Assembly (NCBI GenBank): GCA_013215295.1
Contig: JABSOZ010000018.1
Span: 1 to 64,000, forward strand
DNA: 64,000 nucleotides
Direction: 5' to 3'
From: Colwellia sp.
GTDB taxonomy: Bacteria > Pseudomonadota > Gammaproteobacteria > Enterobacterales > Alteromonadaceae
A program made the position numbers and the translations under genes. The notes below the pieces were generated by a model. That model searched no databases and was not told the origin of the DNA. It worked only from the letters and a program-made list of their open reading frames with translations. Positions 63,168 to 64,000 of this stretch are shown in pieces (within the stretch, counting starts at the first letter, position 1; each line of letters opens with the position of its first letter).

Positions 63168-64000
63168 AGTTCAGCGCCAATACTAAAATGAATACGCCAT
63201 GAAGGGTGTTCGTCGCTTAATGAATACCCTAAAGCAAACCGGATAGGCCCAATCGGAGAAAGATAATGAATGCCTGGGCCGATTGAATAAACAGGGTCTA
63301 ATTTATCACTATCATTAACACTACCTGCATCAACAAATAATGCCCCTCGCCACTTATTTGAGAAATAATACTGATACTCCAAACTAGCGACAATCATATT
63401 TGTACCACCAATAACAATTTCATCCTCTTGGTTAATATCTTCAGAAAGAAATACGTTAGGGCCAATCGATTGATAATCAAAACCTCGAATACTTTGATCA
63501 CCACCAGCATAAAAGCGTAATGAAGGTGACAGCTCCTCTTCAGAATTATCACTAATAATCACATAACCAAGCTCTAAGCGTGAAACGATACGGTGTTTTG
63601 GAGCCAGTAATGTAATATATTTCCAACGGGCGTTGAAACGTAAAAAAGATGTTTCTGAGGATAAACCGTCATAACTACCTTCTACGTTATAATAATGTAG
63701 AAAGCCGTTACTTGGATCGAGTAACGGTCCATCGCGATCAATATCAGACCACGTAAATCCTGGAATAATATAATTTCCATCATCGTAAATACCATCAGTT
63801 TGCCACTCTTCACTCAGATATCTCAAATATGGTTGTCGTAAAATATCGTTTTTCAGATATACACGTCCCAATTTGAAAGTAAAAAACCGACTCGTCAAAT
63901 CGCCATAATCATTTTTTTCCAGCTCCGTTTGTAATTGTAAAACATCATTATTGGGGTGCGACAATGGGATACTATAAATAAAATATCCAGTCGGATTAAT
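63164..64000 (-). CDS. tamA: TamA outer-membrane protein, 5' end outside window
   Basis: Partial: the frame stays open to the window edge, and only the C-terminal ~278 residues are seen. They are the 16-stranded Omp85 beta barrel, with GGDQSIRGFDYQSIGP (the conserved RGF/Y loop that plugs the barrel), FVDAGSVND, SIGPGIHYLSPIGPIRFALGY and a final strand ending IHFSIGAEL. POTRA domains lie upstream of the window. TamA inserts or assembles outer-membrane proteins with TamB, and the two genes are translationally coupled. Confidence 0.94.
   Translation of the reverse strand: MNPTGYFIYSIPLSHPNNDVLQLQTELEKNDYGDLTSRFFTFKLGRVYLKNDILRQPYLRYLSEEWQTDGIYDDGNYIIPGFTWSDIDRDGPLLDPSNGFLHYYNVEGSYDGLSSETSFLRFNARWKYITLLAPKHRIVSRLELGYVIISDNSEEELSPSLRFYAGGDQSIRGFDYQSIGPNVFLSEDINQEDEIVIGGTNMIVASLEYQYYFSNKWRGALFVDAGSVNDSDKLDPVYSIGPGIHYLSPIGPIRFALGYSLSDEHPSWRIHFSIGAEL

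Overview
The window is low-GC gammaproteobacterial chromosome. Gene content and gene order (recC-recB-recD, ccoNOQP-fixHI-ccoS next to an fnr remnant and uspE, a cheY-STAS-cheA-MCP-cheWRDB set, PEP-CTERM/PrsT components, DUF2986, DUF5062 and DUF3087 proteins) point to a marine Alteromonadales bacterium, most like Colwelliaceae (Colwellia/Thalassotalea). That placement is inferred from gene content; no search was run.

Layout. 1-9.4 kb is loosely packed accessory sequence: an orphan 7TMR-DISM histidine kinase, a CadC/ToxR-like regulator with TPRs, a secreted protein of unknown function, a membrane diguanylate cyclase, an N-terminally truncated IS110 transposase and a degraded tRNA-Leu(UAA). Two gaps of almost 1 kb hold short tandem and inverted repeats but no recognisable gene. 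9.4-21 kb is one minus-strand signal-transduction block: soluble-type MCP, CheY, STAS, CheA, an exported alpha-carbonic anhydrase, a transmembrane MCP, CheW, CheR, CheD, CheB, a small beta-barrel-like protein and a REC-EAL phosphodiesterase. 21.3-21.6 kb is the wreck of an IS91-family transposase. lysC with its lysine riboswitch lies at 21.8-23.4 kb, followed by small accessory genes (DUF4287/DUF5655, GNAT, PAS, YbaK). At 26.6-30.6 kb a PrsT-like TPR protein is divergent from a PEP-CTERM protein that has a textbook sigma-54 promoter. 30.7-39.5 kb carries housekeeping genes (acylphosphatase, RlmI, PilZ, HrpA, CBS and DUF proteins). 39.6-48.7 kb is recC-recB-recD. 49-50 kb has a LysE/RhtB exporter and a probable lipoprotein. 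50.5-58.2 kb is the cbb3 oxidase operon with its assembly genes, then a broken fnr, then uspE. The right edge is tamB and the C-terminal part of tamA, which runs off the window.

The most informative points are four. (1) The oxygen regulator gene fnr next to the cbb3 oxidase is reduced to its N-terminal cysteine segment and C-terminal HTH, while FNR-type boxes persist upstream of ccoN and uspE and a perfect one lies upstream of lysC. (2) A periplasmic carbonic anhydrase sits inside a chemotaxis operon directly before an MCP. (3) A sigma-54 promoter precedes the PEP-CTERM gene. (4) Several relics (IS91, IS110, tRNA-Leu, a VOC protein tail) mark old insertion and decay. No wholly new multi-gene system was found; the carbonic anhydrase-chemotaxis arrangement is the closest candidate.
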